NCBI RefSeq assembly: GCF_015840335.1
Contig: NZ_CP060395.1
Location: forward strand, 620,001-684,000
Reading direction: 5' to 3'
DNA length: 64,000 nt
From: Synechococcus sp. CBW1108
GTDB taxonomy: Bacteria > Cyanobacteriota > Cyanobacteriia > PCC-6307 > Cyanobiaceae
Position numbers and translations under genes: made by a program. The notes beneath the pieces are model-generated. The model saw nothing but the letters and a program-made list of their open reading frames with translations. It was not told where the DNA came from and did not search any database. Positions 47,544-56,100 of the stretch are shown in pieces (position 1 is the first letter of the stretch; each line of letters opens with the position of its first letter).

Positions 47544-48712
47544 TCAAAAGCCCTGCTCAGGCAGCTCATCCATCACAGGAGCAGAGCGCCTCGCCGGCAG
47601 GTAGATCCACTCGCCAGCAGGTAAGGGAGTGGAGGGCAGATAACCCGGCACCAGCAGTTGCATCCCGGCCGGGATCGGCGTGGTGGAGTGATAGATGGGC
47701 AGCAGCAGGGTGGTGCCAGCCGGCAGATGTTCCTCTCATGGCCAGCTGCTCAGCTCCGGATTGAACTCGCGCAGCAGAGAAAGAGTGAGATTCTGTTCGG
47801 CCGCCACGCTGCTCAGGTTTCCCCCTCACTGGTGAGGTAGGCCTCGCTTTGCTGCAGCACCGGGTTGAGGCTGCGCAGCTTGCTTTCAGTCGTGCCATGG
47901 CGGCCGGCCAGGACCGCAAGCGAGTCACCCTCGACTGCGGTGATCGTTTGGGTGCTTTCCAGCTGGGGGTTGCTCCGCCGCAAGGTGGCCACGGTGGTGC
48001 CATAGCGCTCAGCTATCAAGTTCAAGGTGTCGCCACTTCTGAGCACCAGCACGCTGTGGGGCCTAAGCACCAGCTGGATCGCTTCCCCCAGCAGCGGCTG
48101 TACCAATAAACCGATGCCGCCAGGGCCGTAGTCCGCCCCGAAGTGCTGCACCAGGCAGCCGGCGAATTGGGCCCGACCTCCTGATGGCAGACCACCCTGA
48201 GGCGACAGCTGGGCTAGGTCCCCTAGCCACATCACCCCCTGGCAGGGGGCCTGCACCGTGCCCAGCAGCGTTGGATCCCAGGGCAGCGGTGCCTCACCGC
48301 GAAAGCCTGGGGTGGCCCAGGGCAGTTCAGCCGCCAGCCAGTCAAAGGTGTTGCTGGTGCTTATCGGCAGGATTGCCGCACGGCAGAGGTAACCGCGCAG
48401 CAGCACATCCCCCGGATCGGTGAGAGCGGTGTCGTTGTAGCCGCCCACGATGCCGCCTTGCTCGAGGAAGCAGTCGATCACGTGTCGGCGGATCGGGATG
48501 GGGTTGCGGCTTTCGGGCCGGTCCACTTCAAACAAGCAGAGTCGGGCATTGGCGTAGGGCTGCAAGGCCAGCCATAGAGGCGCCGCCACGGGCAGTGCCA
48601 CCCGGCTGTCGAGCGCTGGTGATGCCGCCGGCAATCCCACCAGTTGCCCCCACTGCCCTGCAGCCCGCACAGGGTTTAGACCCTGGTTCAGCGGCGAGAG
48701 GGGCTGCTCCAT
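47544..48712 (-). pseudogene. LysM-containing phage-like protein, frameshifted
   Basis: The first 299 codons hold an unrecognised N-terminal domain of about 220 residues and then LysM-like repeats (VLRSGDTLNLIAERYGTTVATLRRSNP and AVEGDSLAVLAGRHGTTESKLRSLNP). A frameshift at about 47815 causes the stop after SEGET. In the next frame another LysM-like stretch continues (NLSSVAAEQNLTLSLLREFNPEL), a TGA interrupts it near 47737, and the same frame carries on as EEHLPAGTTLLLP to a stop at 47544. The gene is decayed. A tail or cell-wall-binding role is possible. Confidence 0.65.
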
Positions 48713-48715
48713 TGC

Positions 48716-49240
48716 TCAACCCCGCACCAGAGATCCCTGGAAGGGGTCGGGGTTGCACTGGCGCCAGTTCTGCAGCCGCGGCAAAAGCAGCGCCAGCTGG
48801 CCGATGTGCTGGCTCCTGTGCCGGTTCAGCACCAACGCCGGTGATGGGCCCTCTGGGTTCCACTCGCTTTCGGTTTCCTCCAGCAGCAGCTCGGTGGCGT
48901 AATCGACCACCGCCAACTTGCTCAGCGGCAGCGGGTTGGGCACGACGCCACCGGCCACGCCTTTGCGGCTGCTGCGGACCGGGCTGTTCACCTCGGCTGG
49001 GGTCAGCACTGCTAGCTGCTGATCGAGGCCGGCGATCGCATTGAGATGGCTCTGGGCGGTGCACACCCCCGTGGGGTAGTGGGTCTGGAGCATGGCCATC
49101 TCCCGGTTCAACGCCGCCAGCGCAGCACTGGTGACGGAGATGGAGAGGGCGATGCGCAGGGCTTCTGTGTCACCGGGGCGCCAGGAACAGATGGGTGGGG
49201 AGAGCTGGGTCATGCCCTCGTTTGCCAGCTCAACCGCCAC
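48716..49240 (-). CDS. Unknown protein in the phage-like cluster
   Basis: The 174-residue product (GTG 49240, or ATG 49213) has a helical middle (ALSISVTSAALAALNREMAML) and no recognised motif. It overlaps the portal-like gene by 11 bp and precedes the LysM gene by 3 bp, so it was part of the same operon. By position it may have been a head-completion or connector protein; that is only inference. Confidence 0.55.
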   Translation of the reverse strand: MAVELANEGMTQLSPPICSWRPGDTEALRIALSISVTSAALAALNREMAMLQTHYPTGVCTAQSHLNAIAGLDQQLAVLTPAEVNSPVRSSRKGVAGGVVPNPLPLSKLAVVDYATELLLEETESEWNPEGPSPALVLNRHRSQHIGQLALLLPRLQNWRQCNPDPFQGSLVRG

Positions 49241-50768
49241 TGGCCACGTTGGGCTCGCCCAGCCCCAGCTGCTGACGCAGCTCAGCCCCGTCGATCACCC
49301 CCCGCTCATGCAGCACCAGCCACTCCTGCACCGAAGGCTGGGGTTTGCGCGGGGGCTGGGGCGGCACCAGTGGGGAGATCTCCACGCTGCAGGCCGGCGT
49401 GTCGGAGAGCTTTTCGCCGGTGAGGCGGGTCCACTGGCGCAGCAGGGTGCTGAGCATCGAGCTCTTCTGGCCTGCAAGCGACTGCAGCACCGCAAAGCTC
49501 TGGCCGGCGGTGAGCGAAATCTCCAGCTCGGTGCGGGCTGGGCCATGGCCGCCGGCCGGGTGTCCCGCCGGGATCAAGGCGTCACGGCGTATGGCTTCCT
49601 CTAGCTGCTGCAGGTAAGCCCGGTGCTCCGCCAGAGAACGAGCCTCGATTTCGACCCACTGGAACTTGGCACCCTCCGGCAGGTCCATAAAGGAGGAGGT
49701 GGAGAGCACCAGGCGCTGGGGGCGTTGGGCATCCCCGGCTCCAGCTCCTTGCGGAGATCCCAGAGCGCCATCGCTGCGCCGGAAGCCGTAGGCATCCACC
49801 AGCCCGGTGCGTACGCCCACCGGCAGCGCGGTGCGTGACAACAGATCCTCGTAATCGCTGCGGCAGCGGTAGTGGTTGAGGTATTGGTGGGCCAGACCCA
49901 GGTGGGGCAGATCCCCCTCACCAAAGGCGCTGCCATCTACTGAGTACCAGAGAGCCGGCAGGTCAAAGCGCTGCGGCAGCAGCGAAGGCTCCCCCACCGG
50001 CACCACGTCGTAGCCATCAACGGCGCCAGGATTGGGATTGGCCTGCCAGCTGCGCAGCACCAGACCGTCATCCGTCACCGAGAGGCTTCGGTAAAGCCAG
50101 GCCTGCGGGTCCGGCACCAGGCCGCCATGGGCGTCGATCAGCACGGTTGGTACAGCAGCATTACCAGTGGCGAAACGGGGCGGCAGTGCCTGGCGGCGCG
50201 GCTCCCGCCAAACGATCTCCACCGGGCCCGACGCCGGAGCCGCACTGGCGGTATCGGTAGGCAGGCGCCAGTTGAGGAGGTCGCCTCGGGGCACCAGCTG
50301 CAGCCGCGGCAGGGAGAGCCGGTCACCCTTGGCGAGGGCTTCCAGCCGGTCACCTTCTGAGGGCCAGCGGTGCTGGGGTGGCAGCTGCAGGATCAGGCAG
50401 CCGCCATCGCGCAGGGTGAGCAGATCGGCCAGGAACAGGAACACCCCCAGGTCGGTGCCCTGGCCATCGACATCAGTGGCCACCCGGCTCAGCGAGTCGG
50501 GCAGCTCCTGCCAGCTCAGGCGGGACAGCATCCCGGCGTAGGTGCGTAGGGCATCGCGGTAGAAGCCGGTGGGGCGGGCTGCTTCCAGTCGCTTGAGGTA
50601 GCAGGTCTCGGGCTCCTCGATGCCGTGGGGGAGGTAGACCGGCCGGCGGCTGGTGCCGTCGGGGAGCTCCAGCAGGGTCCAGCAGTCGTAGACCAGCTGC
50701 AGGCGGTCTCTCAGGCCAGCGAGGGTGGGGTGTTCCAGCCAGGGGGGTTGGTTAGGGGGCTGGGACAC
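49230..50768 (-). CDS. Phage portal-like protein (DUF4055)
   Basis: The 512-residue product reads like DUF4055/portal proteins: an N-terminal RPVYLPHGIEEPETCYLKRLEAARPTGFYRDALRTYAGMLSRLSW, a central beta region, then LPEGAKFQWVEIEARSLAEHRAYLQQLEEAIRRDALIPA and a helical C-terminus. Portal proteins form the DNA entry ring of phage heads. GTG 50768 (MSQPPNQPPWLEHPTL) fits the family start; the frame also allows TTG 50840. No terminase or major capsid gene is present. Confidence 0.65.
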   Translation of the reverse strand: MSQPPNQPPWLEHPTLAGLRDRLQLVYDCWTLLELPDGTSRRPVYLPHGIEEPETCYLKRLEAARPTGFYRDALRTYAGMLSRLSWQELPDSLSRVATDVDGQGTDLGVFLFLADLLTLRDGGCLILQLPPQHRWPSEGDRLEALAKGDRLSLPRLQLVPRGDLLNWRLPTDTASAAPASGPVEIVWREPRRQALPPRFATGNAAVPTVLIDAHGGLVPDPQAWLYRSLSVTDDGLVLRSWQANPNPGAVDGYDVVPVGEPSLLPQRFDLPALWYSVDGSAFGEGDLPHLGLAHQYLNHYRCRSDYEDLLSRTALPVGVRTGLVDAYGFRRSDGALGSPQGAGAGDAQRPQRLVLSTSSFMDLPEGAKFQWVEIEARSLAEHRAYLQQLEEAIRRDALIPAGHPAGGHGPARTELEISLTAGQSFAVLQSLAGQKSSMLSTLLRQWTRLTGEKLSDTPACSVEISPLVPPQPPRKPQPSVQEWLVLHERGVIDGAELRQQLGLGEPNVASGG

Positions 50769-50840
50769 TGAAGAGAAAGTTGCTGCGGTGGTTGTCCTGC
50801 TGCGGCGGGTGGTGGGCACTGGCTGCTGGTGGGGTCTCAA

Positions 50841-51573
50841 CCATTGCCAGAACCCGTGGTTGGCCGAGGGGAAAGTTATGCAGGATCTGCATGGTTCCAG
50901 TCAGATCATCCAGGCAGGCAGGCAGGTCGGCCAGGGCGAGGGGCAAGGGTTCTTATGCGGATCCGTATATGAACCAGGCTTGAGGGTCCATCTGCTCGAG
51001 AGTGATTGCCACGCAATGGGTTTAGGGTTGAACTGGTAATGACTTCGGATTCTTATGCGGTCCAACAGGGACCTGGCTATTTTTTAAAGAGGATCCTCCC
51101 ATTTAGCGATCGAACGATCGCAGAAGCAGGAGCTAGTTCTCCTGGCAGGTGCTGGAAGATCTGGACTTCGGCAGTGCGCGCTGGTCACGAGTGTCTGAGC
51201 TGGCGGCCCAAGTGCTGTTCGATCAGCAGGCAGCTGCCCCAGCAATGCCGGTTGATCCAGTGATCGAGGCGCTCATTCCCTTCTGAGGCCAGCGGCCTGG
51301 CGGGGCTCCCCTGGGGCCCTGCCTTTCTGCTGGTCGCAACCGCCAAGGCCAATCGTCCGGCCAGGCGACGACAGCAGGCCGGCGATCCACCGGGACGAAC
51401 GATGCCACTTGCAGAGGGTCAGCACGCGCGGGGTACGGAGCCTCACGGTCGGCGAGGGCCTGAGCACCGCTGCCCCAGCCCGCCCCAGGCGGCAAGGATC
51501 AGGCCGAGCAGCTGCGCGGTCCTTGCCTCCTGGGGCAAGCCGGGGCTGATCGCGGGCGTCCCTCGCCTTCCTC
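50841..51573. other. Gene-poor stretch upstream of the portal-like gene
   Basis: No intact gene is supported. A short plus-strand reading at about 51134-51286 (WQVLEDLDFGSARWSRVSELAAQVLFDQ...EALIPF) has protein-like composition and may be the end of a lost gene. A terminase gene expected upstream of a portal gene is not found. Confidence 0.4.
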
Positions 51574-51894
51574 GTGATGGCCTCCTTCTCTCCCCGCTGC
51601 GAAATCCGCCAGCTGGCGGTGTTCGTCTATCCCGGTGGGATCAAGGCCGCCGATGCCGAGCGCATCACGGTCTTCTATGGCCGCCGCGGCAAGCCGGTCA
51701 AGAAGCCCCGTTTCATCCCGGCTGAGCGCGCTCACTTATGGGCCCGCAAGCTCCAGGCCCGGCGCCTCTGCACCGTGGCGGTGCTGTGGGTCTCCACCTC
51801 ACTGCCACAACTGGCCTACGGTGAGTGTCCTATTATACTAAGATTCACCAATTTTGTAGATCCGCATAAGCAAATCAGCGAAAAGAACGGGTAA
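51574..51894 (+). CDS. Unknown protein, possibly truncated by the AT-rich insertion
   Basis: The frame reads RQLAVFVYPGGIKAADAERITVFYGRRGKPVKKPRFIPAERAHLW, a plausible folded domain of about 80 residues that I do not recognise. After LAYGE (about 51825) composition switches to AT-rich and the residues (CPIILRFTNFVDPHK) look like read-through. The gene was probably cut by the insertion carrying the bacteriocin locus. Confidence 0.35.
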   Translation: MMASFSPRCEIRQLAVFVYPGGIKAADAERITVFYGRRGKPVKKPRFIPAERAHLWARKLQARRLCTVAVLWVSTSLPQLAYGECPIILRFTNFVDPHKQISEKNG

Positions 51895-52027
51895 AAGTAT
51901 AGATTAAATTTATAGGTTGCCACCATGTCATAAGTTATTCTTATATTGTTGCATTGTGTATCCGCGGCTGCAATGGGGCTTAGGTCATTACCCTATAGTA
52001 AATTTGCTGTTCCGAGAGGCATTCTTA

Positions 52028-52222
52028 ATGACATCATCCGGCGCAACTCAAATCGTTGAATTGGGTTTGGAAGATTTAGATGAGGTTCAAGGAGGATTCC
52101 TTGTTACAGGTGCTTTCATTTTGGCTGGAGCAGCACTAATGTGGGGCGTCAGCATGATGTGGAAATTTGGCAACAATAATTGGAGAGCAAAAGTGGAAAG
52201 CCGTACTCAGTTGAGGTGGTAA
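52028..52222 (+). CDS. Candidate bacteriocin precursor with double-glycine leader (64 aa)
   Basis: The product begins MTSSGATQIVELGLEDLDEV and continues QGG, a typical double-glycine leader of 23 residues (ELxxEDLDEVxGG). The predicted core has 41 residues: a hydrophobic Gly/Ala-rich helix (FLVTGAFILAGAALMWGVSM), a Trp/Lys/Asn segment (MWKFGNNNWR) and a basic tail. This is the build of a class II bacteriocin or microcin. GAGAGG lies 8 bp before the ATG, and a strong terminator follows. The C39-peptidase ABC transporter 4 kb downstream is the expected processing and export machine. No modification enzyme was found. Confidence 0.75.
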   Translation: MTSSGATQIVELGLEDLDEVQGGFLVTGAFILAGAALMWGVSMMWKFGNNNWRAKVESRTQLRW

Positions 52223-52342
52223 CAACACTCTTAAGCGCGTGCCAGACTTGGGATGCTTTAGCCTTTTTGTCCCAATTCAATATTTATCATCTTGCATCAA
52301 GTAGTCAAGATTATTGCAAGATGCTCCACTGTTTTTATATGC

Positions 52343-52374
52343 AAAAGATGAGTTTATAGCTCATCTTTTTTTTT
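52343..52374 (+). terminator. Strong terminator after the precursor gene
   Basis: AAAAGATGAG and CTCATCTTTT form a 10-bp stem with a 7-nt loop that runs into a nine-T tract. It separates the precursor transcript from the export operon. Confidence 0.9.
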
Positions 52375-52689
52375 GCCATTTATGACTCGTTATGCTATGT
52401 ATTATTGCCACGCGATGCCAGTTTACCTGTAGCCATATTTGACATGAATGATAGCTGACTAAAAATCCGACAATTCGTCGCAGATTGTTCGAAGCTAAAA
52501 TTACGTTCACCCACCAAGACCTTGGATGCTCTAAACTTATTATTGCTAGATATAACAATGCATATGATACAAGACATTTAAAGCAGGGACTGAGCTTAGA
52601 GTTAACCAAGCAAGTCTTAGCGTAGAGGCATGGATGTCATTCCATTGGAGCTTTGAAAGCTAGACATATTTTCAAAGGTGTTTAAGTGA
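52375..52689. other. AT-rich leader region of the export operon
   Basis: No gene is supported in these 315 bp. They probably hold the promoter of the transporter genes; AAAGGTG at about 52673 is a weak ribosome site for the ATG at 52690. Composition is clearly lower in GC than the flanks. Confidence 0.4.
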
Positions 52690-54969
52690 ATGCCCGTCTA
52701 TGCGCGCCATGACGTCATGGTCGTCGATCAGAACCTCCGCCCTCTCGTGCAATGGCTTGCGGAACGCCATGGCACTGCTTATACCCCCCTGGCCTTTGCA
52801 CCAGCCGATCATCTAGAGCACCTCAAGGGGTTGCTGGAGCAAGCAGGTTTGATCTGGGTTCTACTCAGTCTTGGTCCAACGGATCTACAGAACGACTGCG
52901 GCGATCTGATCCTGCTTGCCGATAACGGCCCCCTCCTGTTGCTCTCCGATCCCCGGGGCTATCAGGTGCGCGACCCGTCAGCCCCCAGGCAGCCAGCCCG
53001 CCGGCTGCACCGATCTGATCTGCCCCAAGCGCCGGCACCATGGCAGGCCTTAGGCGTCAGCCCCGCCCTAACAGGTGATGAGGTGTCGGCAACGGCACTC
53101 GTTCACTTCAGCTACGGGCCAGCGACCCAGCAAGCCGCTGTGCTGATCGCCTCTGCCATTCTTGGCCTGGCGATTGGCTTTCTGCTGGCTATCGGCAAGG
53201 AGGTAGGCGCGGCTCGATGGATCGCCGGTCTCGGCAGCGTGGGCCTCTTGCTGGGGGCTGGCCTTGCACTGCTAAGCGATCCCTTCAGGCCAGCGCTGAT
53301 CACGGCCCTGCTGAGCACGCTGCTCGGCCTGCTTGTGCCCACCTTCAACACTGTGCTCACCAACCAGGCTCTCCCCGACAAGGACAGTGGGCTGATCCTG
53401 CAGATGGCGGGCCTTCTGCTCGCCGGCGCCCTCGCCGATGTGGGTTTGCGCTGGAGCGAGACCCGCAGCCTGCTGAGCGTGCAGCAAAGGGGTGGACATC
53501 GGCTGCGGCTGGCCGCCATTCATCGCTTGCTGCAGCTCCCGATGTCGTTTTTTCAGGATTACAAAGCCGGAGAGCTCAGTCTGCGGTTCGGATCGATCGA
53601 GGACGTACAGCAGGAGATCCAGTCACTGCTCAGCGGCGGAGCGCTACAGGCTCTGCTGAGCGCCGTGTTTCTACTTTTCATGCTCCGCATCAGCGCCGTC
53701 CTCACTCTCCTGGCGGTGGTGCTCGCCCTACTCCTGGTGGGGATCACACTGGTCATTGGCCGGGGCAGCCTGCGGTTGGAACGCCGCCGGGAAGAGCTAC
53801 TGGCGGAGGCGGGAAGCCGCAACCTGGAACTGATCAACAGCGTCTCCAAGTTGCGTTTGGCGGGTGTGGAAGCTGCCGCCCTGCGGCACTGGTGGGAGCC
53901 CTATGGCCAGGCGATTCACACGGGCACCGCAGTGGAGGCGCGCACCGCCCTGGTGTCCGTGCTTCAGGGCGTGGTGCCCAATCTGGGCGTGCTGCTTTTG
54001 ATCCTGCTCATCACCCGGCTGGTGGCCGATGCCGCCCTGCAACCAGCGTTGCGGGCTCCGAACGTCGGCCAGCTCCTGGGCTTCTTCTCGGCCTTTACCA
54101 CCTTTATCGGTGCCGTTGCCAGCAGCGCTGGGCTGATGGTTCAAGCCTTTGAGCTGCCCGTACTGCTGGAGCGGGCCAAACCCATCCTCAGCGCCATCCC
54201 CGAATCCGCTGAGCTCCAAAGGGTGGACCCAGGGCCGTTGCGAGGAGGGGTTGCCTACGAAGGCATTCAATTTCGCTACGGGGACGATGGTCCTTGGGTG
54301 ATCAACGACCTGACGCTCCGCATCCAGCCCGGGGAATTCGTGGCAGTGGTGGGCTCCTCAGGCAGCGGTAAGTCGACCCTGCTGCGCCTGCTTCTTGGGC
54401 TGGTACAGCCCCAGAAGGGCGCCATCCTCATTGATGGCAGGCCACTAGAGCGCCTGCGGCTGGATTTGGTGCGCCGGCAAATCGGCGTGGTGCCCCAGGA
54501 TGCCGCCCTCCTGGCAGGCACCATCCAAGACGTGATAGCCGGTGGGAGCCAGATCACGCCGGAGCAGGTTTGGCATGCCGCAGAGCAAGCCGCCATCGCC
54601 ACCGACATCCAGTCCTTCCCGATGGGCCTGCACACCGTTGTCTCTGAGGGAGGAGGCAACATCTCGGGAGGTCAGCGGCAGCGGCTGGCCATCGCCCGGG
54701 CACTGGTGCGGCAACCAGCCCTTTTGCTACTTGATGAAGCCACAAGCGCCCTCGACAACCGCAGCCAGGCTGAGGTGAGCCGCAACCTGCATCAAATGGG
54801 TCTGACACGACTGGTGATCGCCCACAGGCTGAGCACTATTCGCCACGCCGACCGCATCGTCGTCATGGAGGCGGGACAGATCGTGCAGCAAGGATCCTTC
54901 AACGAACTCAGCAACATGCCGGGTCCCTTCGCCGACCTGATGCACCGCCAGCAGGAACCCACCGCATGA
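52690..54969 (+). CDS. NHLM-type bacteriocin export ABC transporter (no peptidase domain)
   Basis: The 759-residue protein has a cytosolic N-terminal domain of about 150 residues without C39 catalytic residues, about six transmembrane segments (150-470) and an ATPase: Walker A GSSGSGKST (about 555), signature ISGGQRQRL (about 658), Walker B LLLLDEATSALD (about 678). The three-gene set ABC/HlyD/C39-ABC matches the NHLM export systems described for Nif11- and nitrile-hydratase-leader peptides. The next gene starts within its stop (ATGA). Confidence 0.85.
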   Translation: MPVYARHDVMVVDQNLRPLVQWLAERHGTAYTPLAFAPADHLEHLKGLLEQAGLIWVLLSLGPTDLQNDCGDLILLADNGPLLLLSDPRGYQVRDPSAPRQPARRLHRSDLPQAPAPWQALGVSPALTGDEVSATALVHFSYGPATQQAAVLIASAILGLAIGFLLAIGKEVGAARWIAGLGSVGLLLGAGLALLSDPFRPALITALLSTLLGLLVPTFNTVLTNQALPDKDSGLILQMAGLLLAGALADVGLRWSETRSLLSVQQRGGHRLRLAAIHRLLQLPMSFFQDYKAGELSLRFGSIEDVQQEIQSLLSGGALQALLSAVFLLFMLRISAVLTLLAVVLALLLVGITLVIGRGSLRLERRREELLAEAGSRNLELINSVSKLRLAGVEAAALRHWWEPYGQAIHTGTAVEARTALVSVLQGVVPNLGVLLLILLITRLVADAALQPALRAPNVGQLLGFFSAFTTFIGAVASSAGLMVQAFELPVLLERAKPILSAIPESAELQRVDPGPLRGGVAYEGIQFRYGDDGPWVINDLTLRIQPGEFVAVVGSSGSGKSTLLRLLLGLVQPQKGAILIDGRPLERLRLDLVRRQIGVVPQDAALLAGTIQDVIAGGSQITPEQVWHAAEQAAIATDIQSFPMGLHTVVSEGGGNISGGQRQRLAIARALVRQPALLLLDEATSALDNRSQAEVSRNLHQMGLTRLVIAHRLSTIRHADRIVVMEAGQIVQQGSFNELSNMPGPFADLMHRQQEPTA

Positions 54970-56099
54970 TCCAGTTCCGCAAAGAAGCCCTCGAGTCCCT
55001 CTCCTCGCCCGAACAACTTGATCAACCACTTCCCTTGCTCCGCCCGAGCCATTGGGCAACGCTCCTCGGGTTAGTTTTGTTTGCTGGGGCCGTTCTCCTC
55101 TGGTCGATCCTGGGCAGGCTACCCGTTCGCATCCAGGGCCGGGGGCTGCTTCTTTTGCCAGAGGCACTGGTACCGGTGCAAAGTCCCAGCAGTGGACCCC
55201 TGCAGGAGATCCTGGTGAAGGAGGGGCAATGCGTAAAAGCAGGCCATGTCATGGCTCGCATTGATCTGGTCCAGCTTCGGGGGGTGCTGGAAGCCGGTGG
55301 CAGAAGACTCCAGCAACTGCGCCGCCAAAACGACCTGGCGACGCTCCAGGCCCAGCGTGAAAGGAGTCTGGCAAGGAGCGACCTGGAGCGTTTGTTGCCT
55401 TACCGGGCCAGCGGCGCGATCTCCGAGGAAACCTTCATCGACAAGGAACTCCAGCTGCAACGGATTGACAGTCAGCAGCTGGCTGCATACCAGACCCGCC
55501 GGCAGGGCATCAATGACGAACTGCTCGCACTTACCAGACAACAGGAAGAATACCGGCGGGGGTCCCTGGTGGTCGCTCCTGTGGCGGGCTGCATAGTGGA
55601 GCAGTTGGTACAACCGGGCGCGGTGGTGAACGCCGGCAGCACGCTTTTCTCCCTGGACCGCCGGGACCGGCGTAAAGAAATCGTGAGCCTGGTCTACTTC
55701 CCCAGCCAGGACGGCAAACGCCTCAGACCGGGGCAGGAAGTGCGCATCACTCCCACAACCACCCGGGCCCAGCGCCATGGCGGTATCCGCGGGAAGATTC
55801 TTGGGCTACGCACCCTGCCCGTAAGCCGGGAGGCCCTGCGCCAACGGCTGGGCCTCGATTCCCTGGTGCAAACGGTTCAGCCTCCTGGCAGCAACAACGG
55901 CAACGAACCCCTGATTGAAGCGGTGACCAGCCTCCAACGCGATCCCCGCACCCGCAGCGGCTTTGATTGGGGTGGGGGCCCTGGGCCCGACCTGATCCTC
56001 AGCCCCGGCACAGGCACGGACGTGTCAGTTCTTGTGGAGCAACGCCAGCCGATCAGCTATGTGATCCCCCTTCTGCGGGACATCAGCGGCATCTATTGA
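54966..56099 (+). CDS. HlyD-family adaptor of the bacteriocin exporter
   Basis: The 377-residue protein has one N-terminal membrane segment (ATLLGLVLFAGAVLLWSIL, about 33-51), a biotinyl-lipoyl-like half (GPLQEILVKEGQCVKAGHVMARID), a coiled coil (about 100-185), then VVAPVAGCIVEQLVQPGAVVNAG and a beta-barrel domain. It should bridge the ABC transporter and the outer envelope. It overlaps the preceding ABC gene by 4 bp and ends 1 bp before the next. Confidence 0.87.
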   Translation: MIQFRKEALESLSSPEQLDQPLPLLRPSHWATLLGLVLFAGAVLLWSILGRLPVRIQGRGLLLLPEALVPVQSPSSGPLQEILVKEGQCVKAGHVMARIDLVQLRGVLEAGGRRLQQLRRQNDLATLQAQRERSLARSDLERLLPYRASGAISEETFIDKELQLQRIDSQQLAAYQTRRQGINDELLALTRQQEEYRRGSLVVAPVAGCIVEQLVQPGAVVNAGSTLFSLDRRDRRKEIVSLVYFPSQDGKRLRPGQEVRITPTTTRAQRHGGIRGKILGLRTLPVSREALRQRLGLDSLVQTVQPPGSNNGNEPLIEAVTSLQRDPRTRSGFDWGGGPGPDLILSPGTGTDVSVLVEQRQPISYVIPLLRDISGIY

Positions 56100-56100
56100 C

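Noticed and set aside
52361-52609. Minus-strand frame in the AT-rich gap as another bacteriocin precursor
   Set aside because: It has no Gly-Gly leader, runs against the operon and includes the terminator sequence.
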